A stretch of 64,000 bases of DNA, from assembly GCA_008694505.1 (NCBI GenBank), contig VZDJ01000301.1, positions 6,587,274 through 6,651,273 of the forward strand, written 5' to 3'. The notes below the pieces were generated by a model that was not told where the DNA came from, made no database searches, and was given only the letters and a program-made list of their open reading frames with translations. The stretch comes from Cyanoderma ruficeps (taxonomy: Eukaryota; Chordata; Aves; Passeriformes; Timaliidae). Shown piece by piece: positions 1 to 11,272 of the stretch. The position numbers were made by a program, and so were the translations under genes. Within the stretch, counting starts at the first letter, position 1; every line of letters begins with the position of its first letter.

Positions 1-3000
1 GAAAAACCTTCTTCCTGACCAATTCTGCTAACTGCAGGGGCTGGTGTTACAGCAGCTATATGGGTTTGTTTATGGCACAGCTGAGCATACAGTCCAGCTC
101 TCTCAAGGCCCAGTTTCACAGCCCAAATAGCAGAGCAAAATTGGTCTTCATGTAACCATGTAATTGAACATTGCAGAGAAAATGAAGTTAATTGTGCATA
201 ATATTTTCATATAGAGTTTGGAATGGAATAAGTTCTCCCACCCCTCTTCCCAATGCACTCTGTGTCATCTGGTTTGAAGGCACATGCTCAGAGCACTGTG
301 TAACTCACTGGAACCTGTGCGGAGTTTCACACTGTGAGAGAAACTCACACCCCTGCAACCACAGACACCAGGAATGATGTGCAAGTCTCAGATTTCTCCG
401 TTCTCTGATTGAGCCACTATCAGTGAAATGACTCCAGCTACCTCATAGAGCTGAATTCTTTCAGAAAAGTGGCAAAGGGGAGAAGAAATTCGTTTTGTAC
501 AGCAGGCTGTAATCCAACCCCGTCCACCCAAATGCTCAGCAGAGAGAGGGGCAGGGAGTTTAGAGGTAAAGCTCTTATTGATCACCCTCTCAATGTCCTT
601 GTGCTAACTCTGAATCACTGCATTTCTTGCCACATTTTGAGTAGCATAAAGAAAATCTGATTCTATAGCAAGAAACCAAGGTGGAGGCCATGCATTCTGA
701 GTAATTCCCAGCAGGTTAAACTGGGCAAGAACTGCACCCTCCCAGAATTAAATGTCAAGGCTTGTCTCCAGCATGGGCCAGAACTTCCCAATCTAAAGCT
801 GATGCTGGTACTAAGTCCCAGGGCTGTTCCTTGTTGGTCTCCTGTGATCTCAAGGGCAGAAAGAGAACTGATATATTTTCAATATTTGCATGTACAGTCA
901 TGTTCAAATGCTTTAAAAAAACATTCACCCAGTTTCTTCCTGAAAGGTGGAGGTGGAGGATTTTCTTTCAGTTAAATATGGCTACACAAATACGTGTGTA
1001 CACATATAGACAAGCAGGCTGTCCTGTGTGCCTTTTTAACACAGGGACTTCTTCCTACACTTTCGAAGCTCTGAGTTATACTGGAAGAGAAACACGTTGA
1101 AGAAATTAATACTGATACTAATAAGCTGGTGTTCAGAACTACAGTCTTTCCATTAACTCGGATCTTAGAAAGAATAAAGATACTTCAAGTCAAATGTTTC
1201 TCCGCTATTTGAAGCTTTCAGAGCATCCTTTCAGACCATTTAATTTGGGCTGTGGTCACCAGCTTTTAGAAACATAATTATATCTGCTCTCATTACCAAA
1301 CCTTTTGACAGAATCAAAGTGCACAGCTCTGAGAAATGGCGATGGGAGAGCTGAGGGGACAGCATTTATGTAAAAGGCTGTCAGAAGGAAAGTGCCTGGC
1401 CCCACTTATCTTCTCATATTTACATTCTGTATTTTTAGAAGAGCATAATTTTAGGCAGGAAATCTCAAAACATCTCAGCAATGGAGCAGTCACAAAACCA
1501 GAACAGCACAACCAGCACTTGAAGATTAGTGGGATCAAATACTTGTCATAAGAAAAATCATTTTCATTTTGACATGTTTTCAGTGTTAGCACAGTACCTG
1601 TTTTGAAAGTACAGTTGACTTGCTCTGCATGTTATATTAAGGATTCCCAAAAGAATAGGAAAAAAAACCCCTTATACTGAATGGAGCATGAAAGGAAATC
1701 AGCACATCACTTCTAATCTAGCAGAACTCCCAGACAGGCAGTGATACTTGGGACCACATATTTACACAGCTACTGTCGACTCCCATATGGGCAGAAGGCT
1801 CCAAACCCTTCTGGTAGAAACTTTCCCTTCATGCTTCCTGTTTAATAATTGAGCATCTTAACACAGAAGCTGGTGAATAGAAAATGATCATCAAAATGAA
1901 ACAGATCTAAAAAATGTCAAGTCTAGAACTACGATATATTATTTACAAAAAGCATAGCAAATTTAAGAGCAAAATGTCAGAGTAGCCCTTGCTTCCATTT
2001 TCACAACAGCCACTTAGGTGAGAGCTGACAGGTTGGGGACAAAATGACATTTCTAATTCTTTGTCTGCAGACAATAAGCCTGCTCTCTGGAGGAAAGCAA
2101 CAAAATGCAGAGCAGATAAAGGCATAACACTTCTCAGCATTGGACAAAAGGTACTCTTGCTTCTATTTTTGTTTATTTTCCTTCTGGAAGTCAGCTTGCT
2201 TAGGATCACAGTATGGGCACAGTTACCAGGGGTTTCATACTGACTAGTGGGGTAAAATGTACTTTCTTTTCCCGAACAAATATTGATAAATTAAATAGAG
2301 TATGCACTACTAAATTATAATGAAAGTCCAAGGTTTCATGCACGGGTCCTTCTGGTAACAAAATCATTAGCTAAATTAAACAGGGCATTTTGCAAGGACT
2401 ACACACAGAGCAGTTACTTTATAACCACTTTAACTCATTAGTGATAATTGTTTAAGTTGGTTTGTTTAGAGTGGCCAATGGCATCTTCTGTTTAGAATGT
2501 AAAAAAAAAAAATTAAAAAAAGAAAATCTGTCAGGAATATTTTTGAGACTATTTGAGCAAACAGCCCTTATGATCTTTCCCCAAGTCAACCAAAGTTAGT
2601 GAATAAAATATCACAGTATCCAAGCTCCATCCTGCTGAGCACAATGAATGCCTACAGCAAGCACAGCAAACTACTGGCACCAGGACTACACTTTAGACTA
2701 TCAAACCACCAAAAGCACTGAGGGCAGTGAAGATTATTCCTGTAACAGACAGTGATGGCCTGTTCCTATGGGGCAGCAAAGATTGTCTGTGCTGGTGGGT
2801 CCATAAGCAAAAGCTATCTTGGATCTCATTCCCACTGCCACAGCAGTAATGAGTAGTTTCCATAGTAGGAGGCAGAATTTAAAATGTACAGTTTTCCTGT
2901 ACAATTAGTTAGTTTGTTAGCATTGTGGATTCAGTAATGTTTGGCAGTGTTAGACAGATTCATTCCAGCTCTTTAGCTAAGGGATTATTAACTGAACTGT

Positions 3001-4234
3001 AAATGCAGGGTATTTAATGCAGACAAATGGGAACAATCCAATTAACTTCAATTGTTTCTGAGAGCTTTTAACTCGTGCCTTCAGAGATGCACATGCACTG
3101 AGTGTATATTAACATTGTGATTTAAATGTAGGAGAAAGTTTTAAAAATGTATGTGGGCATAGATGACTTCTACATTTTTTTGCTAAAGTGAGAGTTAAAA
3201 AGTAATTCTCTTTCTCCTGGGATTTTCTGTGCACAGTTTGTGAATATCTGCTGGAGAAATACTAGATGCAAACAGAATATTTGAAAGCAAAAAAAAAGGA
3301 ATATTTTACTGATATCAGCTCCCCCAAAATAAATAATAAACTGTGTTTACTTGTCTTTTATTGGTTAAACCTTGTTTCCTGCACTCCAGCCAGCATTACT
3401 GGTCAATAATATTCAGTAAGTCTCTTCATGTTGAAAGGTTTGTAGAATAGATGGAGAATTTTGTCTACTACTACGTGTTTTGTTGAAATGGACAAACACA
3501 AATGAAATGCTCCATTTAATGGAAGAAATTTAATAGTTTTGCATTGTCAGAAAGTGTGAAAAAGTAGAATTGTTTTGTATTTCAATGTAAAGCAATAAAA
3601 CAACTTTGCAATTAGTCCAGTTTGTAAATTAAAAGCATTTTTCTATAAAGTGATGGTTCGCTGTGGGTTTGGACAAGGTTCCAGTGCTTGCCTGCTGAGC
3701 TGGGCCATGCCCTCAGCTCAGAGCTGCTCTCCCAGAAGTTTCGGGGCTCTTCCCTGGCCACTCTCTTTCCTTGCTCCCTTCACCCTCCAGCTCCACCCCA
3801 ATCCATTACATGGCACCAGTGTAAGAGCAGCTTTGGCAGGTTTCCATCTGTAACCCTTCCTTGCAAGAGGCTGCTTCCCAAAACCAGATGTGTGATTGAC
3901 ATCAGTGCAGATCCCACCTGAGCTGGCCCTCCTCTACTCTGAATCCCAAATTCCACTGATGGCTGTAACTCTGGTAAGAGCTGAGACAAACACCGCAAGA
4001 ACTGGCTTACAGCTACTCAAAGAACCTAATAAATGCTGCAATGAAATCCATCATTCTCAGCAGTGTCAGTGCATCCTTTGTTTTCTGAGATGCTCTCCCC
4101 TGGGCCTTCCACTGGAACCACTGATGAACAGTGAAATTTTTGTCACACTGTGAGCAGGATGCACTGGCACTTCATCAGTTCTACTGATGGCTTCTTTCCA
4201 GATGCCTCACTGTCCCTTCATGGTCACCAGAAAC
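1..4234. other. Unique AT-rich non-coding DNA, no gene seen
   Basis: Both strands carry only short chance frames (112 codons at most). None has recognisable domains or a credible splice arrangement. The stretch is CpG-poor, with a mixed A-run at about 2501-2525. The 2880-3080 part is listed separately as enhancer-like. The segment 3650-4190 is richer in G+C than its surroundings but shows no repeat or protein family I recognise. It is probably intergenic or intronic. Confidence 0.6.
2880..3080. promoter_or_regulatory. Candidate conserved non-coding element (enhancer-like), unproven
   Basis: This AT-rich, non-repetitive patch is dense in SOX-type and homeodomain-type core motifs. ACAATTAGTT lies near 2900. 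At 3032-3055 an AACAAT core and an ATTGTT core face each other around CCAATTAACTTCA, the head-to-head arrangement of paired SOX sites. TTATTAA and TTTAATGC motifs lie between. Such composition is typical of vertebrate developmental enhancers, but core motifs this short also occur by chance in AT-rich DNA. Conservation is inferred and cannot be seen here. Confidence 0.22.
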
Positions 4235-4678
4235 TGATGCCTTGGGAGGCCTGACCTGAGACAGAGACTGGACAGAGCTAGAGGATAAAGTAGGTATTTA
4301 TTGAAAGGCCTCCAGGATCCATCTTGGGCAGGACAGGGCCTGGCCAGGGTTATACCCAAGGTGGACAAAGAATAGTCACAAAATGGCTGACCAATCACAA
4401 GGCCTCACATTTTTATAAGTTTTGGTCCATTGGCATATTGGGGTTTAATTGTCCAGTTACAGCTTCAGGTTGTGAGGTCCCATCCTTGTTCCTCTCTTCA
4501 GCCCACCATTGTTTGTGCTTTTGGGTCTGAAAGTTGTCCTTGGTGTTCAGCAGGAAAAGGATTTGTTTTGTCTCCCTACTCTGTGAAGAGAGCTGACTGA
4601 CACTTAATATGAGGCTCAGAACTGCACCCCTGGGCAGCGCAGAATCTGAAAACATGAAAGCTAAAACTTCAGGCATCA
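4235..4678 (-). mobile_element. Solo-LTR-like endogenous retrovirus remnant, passerine type
   Basis: This 444-bp segment begins TGATGCC and ends GGCATCA, a perfect 7-bp terminal inverted repeat with the TG...CA ends of retroviral LTRs. On the minus strand there is a TATA-like TTATAAAAAT (about 4409-4418). About 110 bases downstream follows an AATAAA polyadenylation signal (TTTATT at 4297-4302 on the plus strand), which fits U3-R-U5 order in the minus orientation. The sequence resembles LTRs I recall as frequent in songbird genomes; I do not assign a family name. No matching target-site duplication is evident (AGAAAC before, GTACTG after). No internal retroviral coding sequence adjoins it, so it is most likely a solo LTR left by recombination. 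Confidence 0.75.
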
Positions 4679-6209
4679 GTACTGTGACACAGCCAGACTA
4701 TAAACACTAAATGTAGCTCCTCACCAGCGAGCTAAATAAGCAAGGACCACATTGGTAAGAGACTTTAACAACCACAGAACATGTAGACAACACGTCCCAC
4801 ATCACCAACACTCCCTGCAGACCCCCCCAGCAGCTGGCACCTCCAACACTGGTGCACCAACCCTCCTCAAACTGCTGTGAGTGGTTGTGGTTTGCAGTCA
4901 CAGCCACATGATAATCCCACTAAATCCCACTACCGGTTTCCAGAAATGAGAACCAGACAGGAATGGGTGGTGAGGAGTGCACATCCTTCACAGGAAGTGC
5001 TGTTTTTACTTCATTTCTTGCCGCAATCAATTCTACAGTTTCATAAAATTAGTTGGTTCATTGATAATTTTTTCCTGTGGGGTTCATTTCACGCAGACAG
5101 GAAGAACTGAATATAAACTCTCATTAAAATGAGTGCACTGTGTAGCATCACACCTATATAATAGTCTGATATTCCATTGTTTTGAGCAATTAGTGCACGT
5201 CATTGAAAGCACAGATGGGTGATTCAAATCTGTGAGTGTCATATGCAAAATTCACAGAACATTTAAAGTCTTCCAACTAGTTGCATCTGTCATATCTATT
5301 ATGTCAAATATTAAACTGCAGAGTCTATTTTGGGCTTCAAGCTTGAAATAAAGATCCTCCCCTCCCATCATCCTTCAAAGTAAAAATAACATTACCTGTG
5401 AAGGGAAAACAAAATATCTAGAAACCTACATCACTTTGGCAGCAAGAGGTTACATTTACATGTCTTGTTACACCCACTTGTTCAGGCTGAGATAACCTGT
5501 CCATTTATATCCTCCTAATAAAATTTCTTGCTTGAAAAAATGTTCCAATTTCATTTTGCTAAAAATTTTCCCCAAAGTTTCATTTTTACTTTGAATTTTA
5601 ATTGTAATTTTCTTAAGAAGAAAATGATATATTTAATGGACCACAGCTGTCTGGAAAGTACATATTTGATAGGCATACAGTACTAATTTGGAAAATGAGT
5701 GTGATTTACTTGATGAGTCACAATGAATGTCTGTAAATATGTAGCCAAGTTTCTTAGACTAGTAAGATGTATGACATAGAAATCGTTCTTAAAACACAAA
5801 TATCTTCCCAGAAGAAGAAGAATGGACGCCAGCGTTAACAGCTCCATCTTCCTTACTGCTTTCATGATTTTGGTTGATGAAGCACAGAAATAAGATTTTG
5901 TTTAAGGGGGAAAATACTGAATGTAACAGATTTTCCCAATTTAACATTCTGTAGAACAGAAAAGCCATGGCATGGCACTGGACAGCCCCTGCTGCAGATG
6001 AAGGAGCAGCTCCATTAAAGCAGCACCTCAGGCACTGGCCTGGCTCTGAGTGATGGGGATGGCTGGGGCATCCTGCAGCACACGTCTGCTCTCTCTCCTC
6101 TGGGTCCTGTAAACTGTGTTTGTTCACCTGGTTTTGTGGCAGGAGGAAACACCGGGGCAGGATAAGGAGGGGAAAAGTGCATGGACGTGACTGCATCTGA
6201 TCAGGACTG
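4679..6209. other. Unique non-coding DNA between LTR and CR1, no gene seen
   Basis: Only short chance frames are present, the longest 135 codons on the minus strand (5789-6196), without a recognisable domain. A C-run lies near 4824-4830. The part just downstream of the LTR (4680-4920) is moderately C-rich on the plus strand and could be older repeat material, but I do not recognise it. The rest is AT-rich with nothing distinctive. Confidence 0.55.
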
Positions 6210-6395
6210 AATCACAGAAATAATTCGGGTGGAAAGACCTCTGAGTCCAACCTTTGACTGCACACCACCCTGTCAGACCATGGCTCTGAATCCATGCCCA
6301 ATCTTTCTTCAAACATCTCCAGGGACAGTGACTCCACCACATCCCTGGGCAGCTCATTCCTTTCTCTGAAGAAATCCCTCCTAATGTCCAACCCG
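6210..6395 (-). mobile_element. CR1 LINE 3'-end fragment
   Basis: The segment reads from AATCACAGAAAT through a GGTGGAAAGACCTCTGAGTC-type block, a GACTCCACCACATCCCTGGG block and GAAGAAATCCCTCCTAATGT. This order is diagnostic of the 3' end of chicken repeat 1 (CR1) LINEs in reverse orientation, with the 3' terminus at about 6210. CR1 is the dominant LINE of birds and is usually 5'-truncated, as here (about 186 bp retained of an element several kilobases long). It carries no intact reverse transcriptase sequence. The copy is diverged from family consensus as I recall it, so it is an old insertion. Confidence 0.92.
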
Positions 6396-7933
6396 ATTAG
6401 GCAGTGAACAGCAGAGACTGCTTAAATCACCGCCTGGTAGGACGAGTCAATCAGGTTTCCCCCTCAAATGGTGGTGAGGAAAAACGTGCAGAACAATTCT
6501 GGTAGAATCAAGAACCTTTGGATTTCCCTGCTTTCAGTGCAAGGAAGGAATAGGAGGGCACTTTGCATCAAGTCATCCTCCACCTAACAAAGACATTTGA
6601 ATAATTATCGCAGCTCGTCGCCAGAAATACAACGTTTCAAACTCAAATCTGAAAACATATCTATTGATAGCATTAATTTAAGGTAATCAGGTGACTAATT
6701 GGGTGACTAATAGCCCTAATGAATAGAAAAAGAACTTGAGATTGTAATCAGAGGCAAATCTCAGCTCCTTAAAAGGCACTAGACAGAACGCTGAACATTA
6801 TGCCATAATGATCACATACTTGCTTATTTGCTAATATAAAAGTCTGAACTGTTGAAAACTAAGAGAAAGTATGTTTTATTACCATCATAACCCATCAAGC
6901 TGCTTCAAAACTGTTGATTTTTCTTGTCTTCAATTTATAAAGAAAACAAACTTTCCAAAAGAGTACAACACAGGCTCAAAGGAAGCATTTTTTTGAGCAG
7001 TTTCTCAAAGAAAGTGGAATAAGGAAATGAAAATCACCTCGTGTACCTAAGGCAGGTTGTACAGATGGGAAATCAAGGCTACAGTAATAGTGTGGCAAAA
7101 CATTTAAGACATAAGCATTTGAGCAGCTTTAAATACACAAGTAACTCCTGTGAGCATCATTGGCTTCATCCTGCTTACATGAACAGGATCTCCTAAAAAC
7201 ACTTCAGAGAAGACAACTGAGAGAAGCCTTAAAATGTACTTTGAGGAGAAGGATGGAAAGGAAAGGAGATCTTCTGTGGAGAGTTGCCAGCTGAGTCCTT
7301 TTAATTATTTTACCAATGCTGGTGCTTTTCAGTTAGGTTAATAATTATACATTATGGTGCCTAAAGCTCTGTGTAGACCTCTCTAAAAAATAAATGTAAA
7401 GTTGTAAAATTATACCTTAACCACATTTTTTTTCTTAAATACTTTGCAGAAGGAGAGATTAAGCCACTGCATAGCAGCAGAACGCTAGGCAACCTAGGAA
7501 AAAAATCCAAAAGAGCTAATTAAACTTTAGGACGTGCTAGCAAAAGTGACTTAATATTTTAAGCTATATAAAATCATTTCCCCTTTCTTCTTTCTGTGGT
7601 CTGATAGCATAGTAAGCTCTTCCAGTGGGCAAACTCATGAAAATAACATCACCATTACTTTTGACACATCAAAAATTCCCACACGCACTGATACTTAAGT
7701 TAGTCAAAGGTTAATTGGCATCTGTAAAAGGCAAACTGCAGTTACTCCAGCAACTCTGGAAATATGATCCTTTTCAAAAAATAAATAAGAAAACCACAAT
7801 TGGAGGAGCATTAGGAATGTGCGACAAGATTATTTACTTGATACCAACAGTGATTGACGTAGTGAAGAAGGATCACAGAAATTTTGTGTTAAATCTGACA
7901 CTCAGTGAGACGAGGAGCCCTTGCACTGAAACC

Positions 7934-7957
7934 CTGGAGTTGTATTTACAACTCCAG
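7934..7957. repeat. 24-bp palindrome, 11-bp arms
   Basis: The arms CTGGAGTTGTA and TACAACTCCAG are perfect inverted repeats separated by only TT. Single-stranded DNA or RNA could form a tight hairpin. There is no U-run or gene context that would make it a functional terminator, and no wider element is recognisable around it. Confidence 0.9.
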
Positions 7958-8653
7958 ATCTGTTTTAGTAATCCATGACTCCCTGATTATGTAAAATGCC
8001 CCCAAACAAGTATAAATACAGTCTTCTCTAAAAATGAAAAAGGCACAAAGCCAGCACAAGGCCACATTACAAAAGCAAGTTGCAGTTATGCCCTACTTTA
8101 CCAAGCGAAGTGGAAATCATGTGGCTCATAAGCCTTTGGTGGCCTTTTGTAAAAGGATGAATTCCTGTTTTGCTGTGTTTTCTGAAACACACCCCACAAT
8201 CCTAGGTCAATACTTTGCTATTAAAAATAAGTAGTTCACACAGCACTCAGATGACTGAGATCATTGCAGAAATATCAGAGGCACTTAAGCATATATTAAA
8301 AACATTTTTCAGAAGCTGTTGCAGCATTTTATTTTTGGAAGAGTTAAAGGATAAAGAGCAACTTTAGATGTAGGTTTCCTTTGGCTTTGGAGGATGAAAG
8401 GGATTAACAGAGGTCACAAGAGGAGGATGGAAGAAGAAATGGAAATAAGAGTACTACTGGATATAGCTTATCCTTTCCCTAGGCAGTGGTTAGAGGTGTC
8501 TGCAAGAGGAAAAGGGATTGACTGCTTGCTGCCTGTTCCCAACAGTTATTCCAGCGGCAGGATGGGTATGGTCAAAATGGGATTTTCCCATTCTCTTTGT
8601 TGAGAGGAAGACTAAGGCTGGATGTCCTTTATACAGAATTTGGTTTAGTGTAA

Positions 8654-8681
8654 AACTCTTAGCTCCTCGAGGCTAAGAGTT
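8654..8681. repeat. 28-bp inverted repeat, 10-bp arms
   Basis: The perfect arms AACTCTTAGC and GCTAAGAGTT flank an 8-base loop that itself contains the palindrome CTCGAG. It is a clear hairpin-capable motif in otherwise unremarkable DNA. No function is indicated. Confidence 0.9.
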
Positions 8682-9014
8682 ACTGGAGCAGCTGAGTAGG
8701 ACTCATGCTCCTTGTTTTATTAGGGGATTTGGAATAAAGCTGAGAAATGTACATCAGGCAGCTTTGTGCTGGTTTTTTTTGGAGGGAGCATATATTAAAA
8801 AGAAGATTGCCAGTATTCCTTGAGATTTCTGCACTGAAAACTGAACTGCATTTACAACAATTCAAGTTATTATAGACAAGGTGATTCTGTGATTCTACAG
8901 CAAGTAAAAAAAACCCAAAGCAAAACAAGGAATTCAGTGCCCATTTGCCACAGCAGGCAGATGTTCAGCCATCCTCAGGAAATCCCAGCTCTGCCAGGTG
9001 CAATGGTGACTTGG

Positions 9015-9015
9015 N
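9015..9015. other. Undetermined base (N)
   Basis: A single N lies in TTGGNCTTGG. The base is unresolved in the assembly and nothing else is implied. Confidence 0.99.
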
Positions 9016-10214
9016 CTTGGAAAGACAAATAAGAATCCTGTTCAAATGTTCCGATCACCCATATAAGCCCCACTGGGCTGGAAAACCCTCCACTGCTACC
9101 ACAGATCTTTGTACAAATAATGGCAGGAAGTCATGCAAGTTGCTCTTCTCTTCTGCAGCAAAGCAAAAGAGGAAATCCCACATTTGAAAGAAGAGAACCC
9201 ATTACCCCATGAATATTTCACAGACTTCCTAAACACAGTGAATACAGCACTGAAATAACCAAGTTGCTTTTTAAGTTCTGCATTTAACCCCATTTGGGAT
9301 TGAAAGCCTTTTCCTAAAAATATTGGGCTGTGCCCTTTGCAAGCCATTATTTTGAATTTTCAATTACAAAGTCATCAAAGATGTTGCTGTAATTAATGCC
9401 TCGTTATTATGCACGATATCAAAGTTAGAGGAAAAGAAACCTGTATACGCATTTCAAAAAACAGTATGCTGGCACGCCTTTTGTAGGAGAATAGGAAATC
9501 CAAGATTACCTGGCAGGCCCCTGGGCCTGATAAGTGCATGTGAAGCAGCACTGGGAGTAATGTGGCTGTTTCTGACTGTCAGATTTTAGGCAGCACAATG
9601 CAAAGGTTCCAAGTGTGTAACAGAAGGCACCAGGAATGAGTCAGGTTCTGTGAATGCAAGACGTGATACAACTATGCTAAAATTAATTTCAAGAGTGCAG
9701 AAAACAGGAAGCTGAACAGATATGTAACAGAAATGAGAAAATAAACATGTATGCCAGTAAACTGCTTGAGATTACCCAGGACATACTGGCACCACATGAT
9801 AAAAGTGGAATTGCAGGAGGGAAATATATCTAAGTACTGAACCCAGGCTTAACGCAAGGTGAGTTAAGCATAATTCTCCCTGCGTGGTCAGAAATAGAAG
9901 CTTTGGGCAGCATTTAAAGGCTGAGCAGGGGGAAATAAAGTCAAAGATTCAAGTACTGTGCAAATTTAATACTAAATGCAATGTATAGGGTTATATAGAC
10001 TCAGGGACTACTGAGATCTGAGCTAGAACCATTGGAGGAATTTTCAGAGGCACAGAAGTGAGTTGAGCACTCTTGTTTTCCCTGCCTTTGGAGCCTCAAT
10101 TCTTTTCTGGCTTCAACATTTCCTGTATTTATTACTGTTCTTACAGCACTCCCGTGTGTGTGAGTATATCTTAGAAATGAATGCCTTTACAACACAACTC
10201 ACCTGTGAGGTACC

Positions 10215-10300
10215 AATGTTTTTTGCATTTCCATCTGGAGAATGGAAAACGGGTGAGTGATGAAATGGTTTGCTCGAGGCCACATAAAAGTGTGGTTTAA
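10215..10300 (-). repeat. Possible MIR/CORE-SINE relic
   Basis: The series CCATCTGGAGAATGG, then GATGAAATGG, then TTGCTCGAGGCCACA, then AAGTGTGG parallels the reverse complement of the MIR core as I recall it. In that consensus a CCATTTTACAGATGAGG block is followed by GTTAAGTGACTTGCCC and AAGGTCACACAG. Similarity is partial and gapped. The region could instead be unique DNA, so treat it as a weak call. Confidence 0.35.
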
Positions 10301-11198
10301 AAATTTCTCACGTCACTGTGCATTCCTCTTCACCAAGCCTGCACACATTTTGAGTACTGAAAAGTGAGATCATTATACCCACCATCTGTCTGATTTGCAA
10401 AAAAAAAAAAACCCCAAACCTTAAGAAGGTTAATGATATGCTGTTTATTTCTGTACTATTTTTCAAAAAAAAAAAAAAGTGTTCAGGTCATCAGTGATCA
10501 GTTTTTAATAGTTTTGTTTCTGGGAAAAGTGTTCAACGTCCTTTTCTCTACCTTCCTGCACCAAAATATTACGGCAGTGTTATTACGCATTTTTTCTTAT
10601 TCTTGTTTTTGCTAAGTCCTTTCTTCCAAGAAACACCAGTGAATACGTTTCTTTTCAGTCATTTGCACTAAGCTTTGACATTTTCTGCATTTTTTGGTGA
10701 CCTTGGGAAAAGCAACTCCATGATTAACCAAGAAATACAAGACAGACCTCAGGAAGTAACAATAGTCTAAATGCTTTCTTACAAAGCCTCATAATTAAGC
10801 CTCTTTATTGTAAAGATTCTCAGAGAAAACTAAGGTTTTTCACATTCACTGGAAGTGGATGCCCTTTATCTTTTTTTCTCTGCTGTTAATTGCTTTCTTC
10901 ATCTGCGTGGCTTAAATTCTATGATTCTTTAGACAACAGAAATATTCTAAGTTCTTCTAAGTATTACTTTTTCTACTCCCCAAATGGAAAATTATGAACA
11001 CTTTGAAAAGGTAAACATCCAACTGCTGCTTTTACTGCTTCACCTCCCTTCAGACAACAGAACAGTGCTTGGTTTTAGTCACAGGCATCAGCACAGACTC
11101 ACCTTTTTCTGTGTCAATAGACGCAGTCATTGCACAGCCCTCCACAGGTAACATCTGCTGCTGTGCATTGGGCAAACTCCAGAGTGCTGCTCCTCCCT
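10301..11198. other. Non-coding DNA with poly-A tracts, no gene seen
   Basis: Long A-runs lie at about 10399-10411 and 10466-10479. A TGACCTTGGG motif near 10698 echoes the MIR core (consensus GTGACCTTGGGCAAG as I recall it), but flanking similarity is too poor for a call. Nothing coding is visible. Confidence 0.5.
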
Positions 11199-11272
11199 GA
11201 GCAACCTGGCCTGCTGGAAGGTGACCTTCAAGGTCCCTTCCAACCCAAAACATCTTAAGATTCTGTGACAAA
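11199..11272 (+). mobile_element. Short CR1 LINE 3'-end remnant with internal deletion
   Basis: GAGCAACCTGGCCTGCTGGA, then GGTGACC, TCAAGGTCCCTTCCAACCCA and TTCTGTGA match, in order, the last part of CR1 read in sense. The 3' terminus lies at about 11272, ending in the typical ATTCTGTGA-like tail. The central block normally found between the AAGGTG and AAGGTCCC motifs is missing, so the copy is deleted internally as well as 5'-truncated. Confidence 0.82.

Larger units (their letters stand above)
6396..10214. other. Unique AT-rich non-coding DNA with short palindromes, no gene seen
   Basis: No supported gene. The block contains two short near-perfect palindromes (7934-7957 and 8654-8681, listed separately) and one undetermined base (N at 9015). 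Two copies of an ATTCTGTG-like octamer at 8883-8898 resemble a CR1 tail but lack any CR1 body. Frames are all below 90 codons. Confidence 0.55.

Noticed and set aside
8880..8900. ATTCTGTG-like octamer pair resembling a CR1 tail
   Set aside because: No CR1 body sequence adjoins it on either side, and two octamers are not enough.
10147..10252. Splice-like bounded segment: pyrimidine tract plus TTACAG before, GGTGAGT after
   Set aside because: Open in one frame, but the encoded peptide is not recognised, no partner exon is visible, and its 3' part overlaps a possible MIR relic.
10690..10720. TGACCTTGGG word resembling the MIR core
   Set aside because: Only about ten bases match and the flanks do not continue the consensus.
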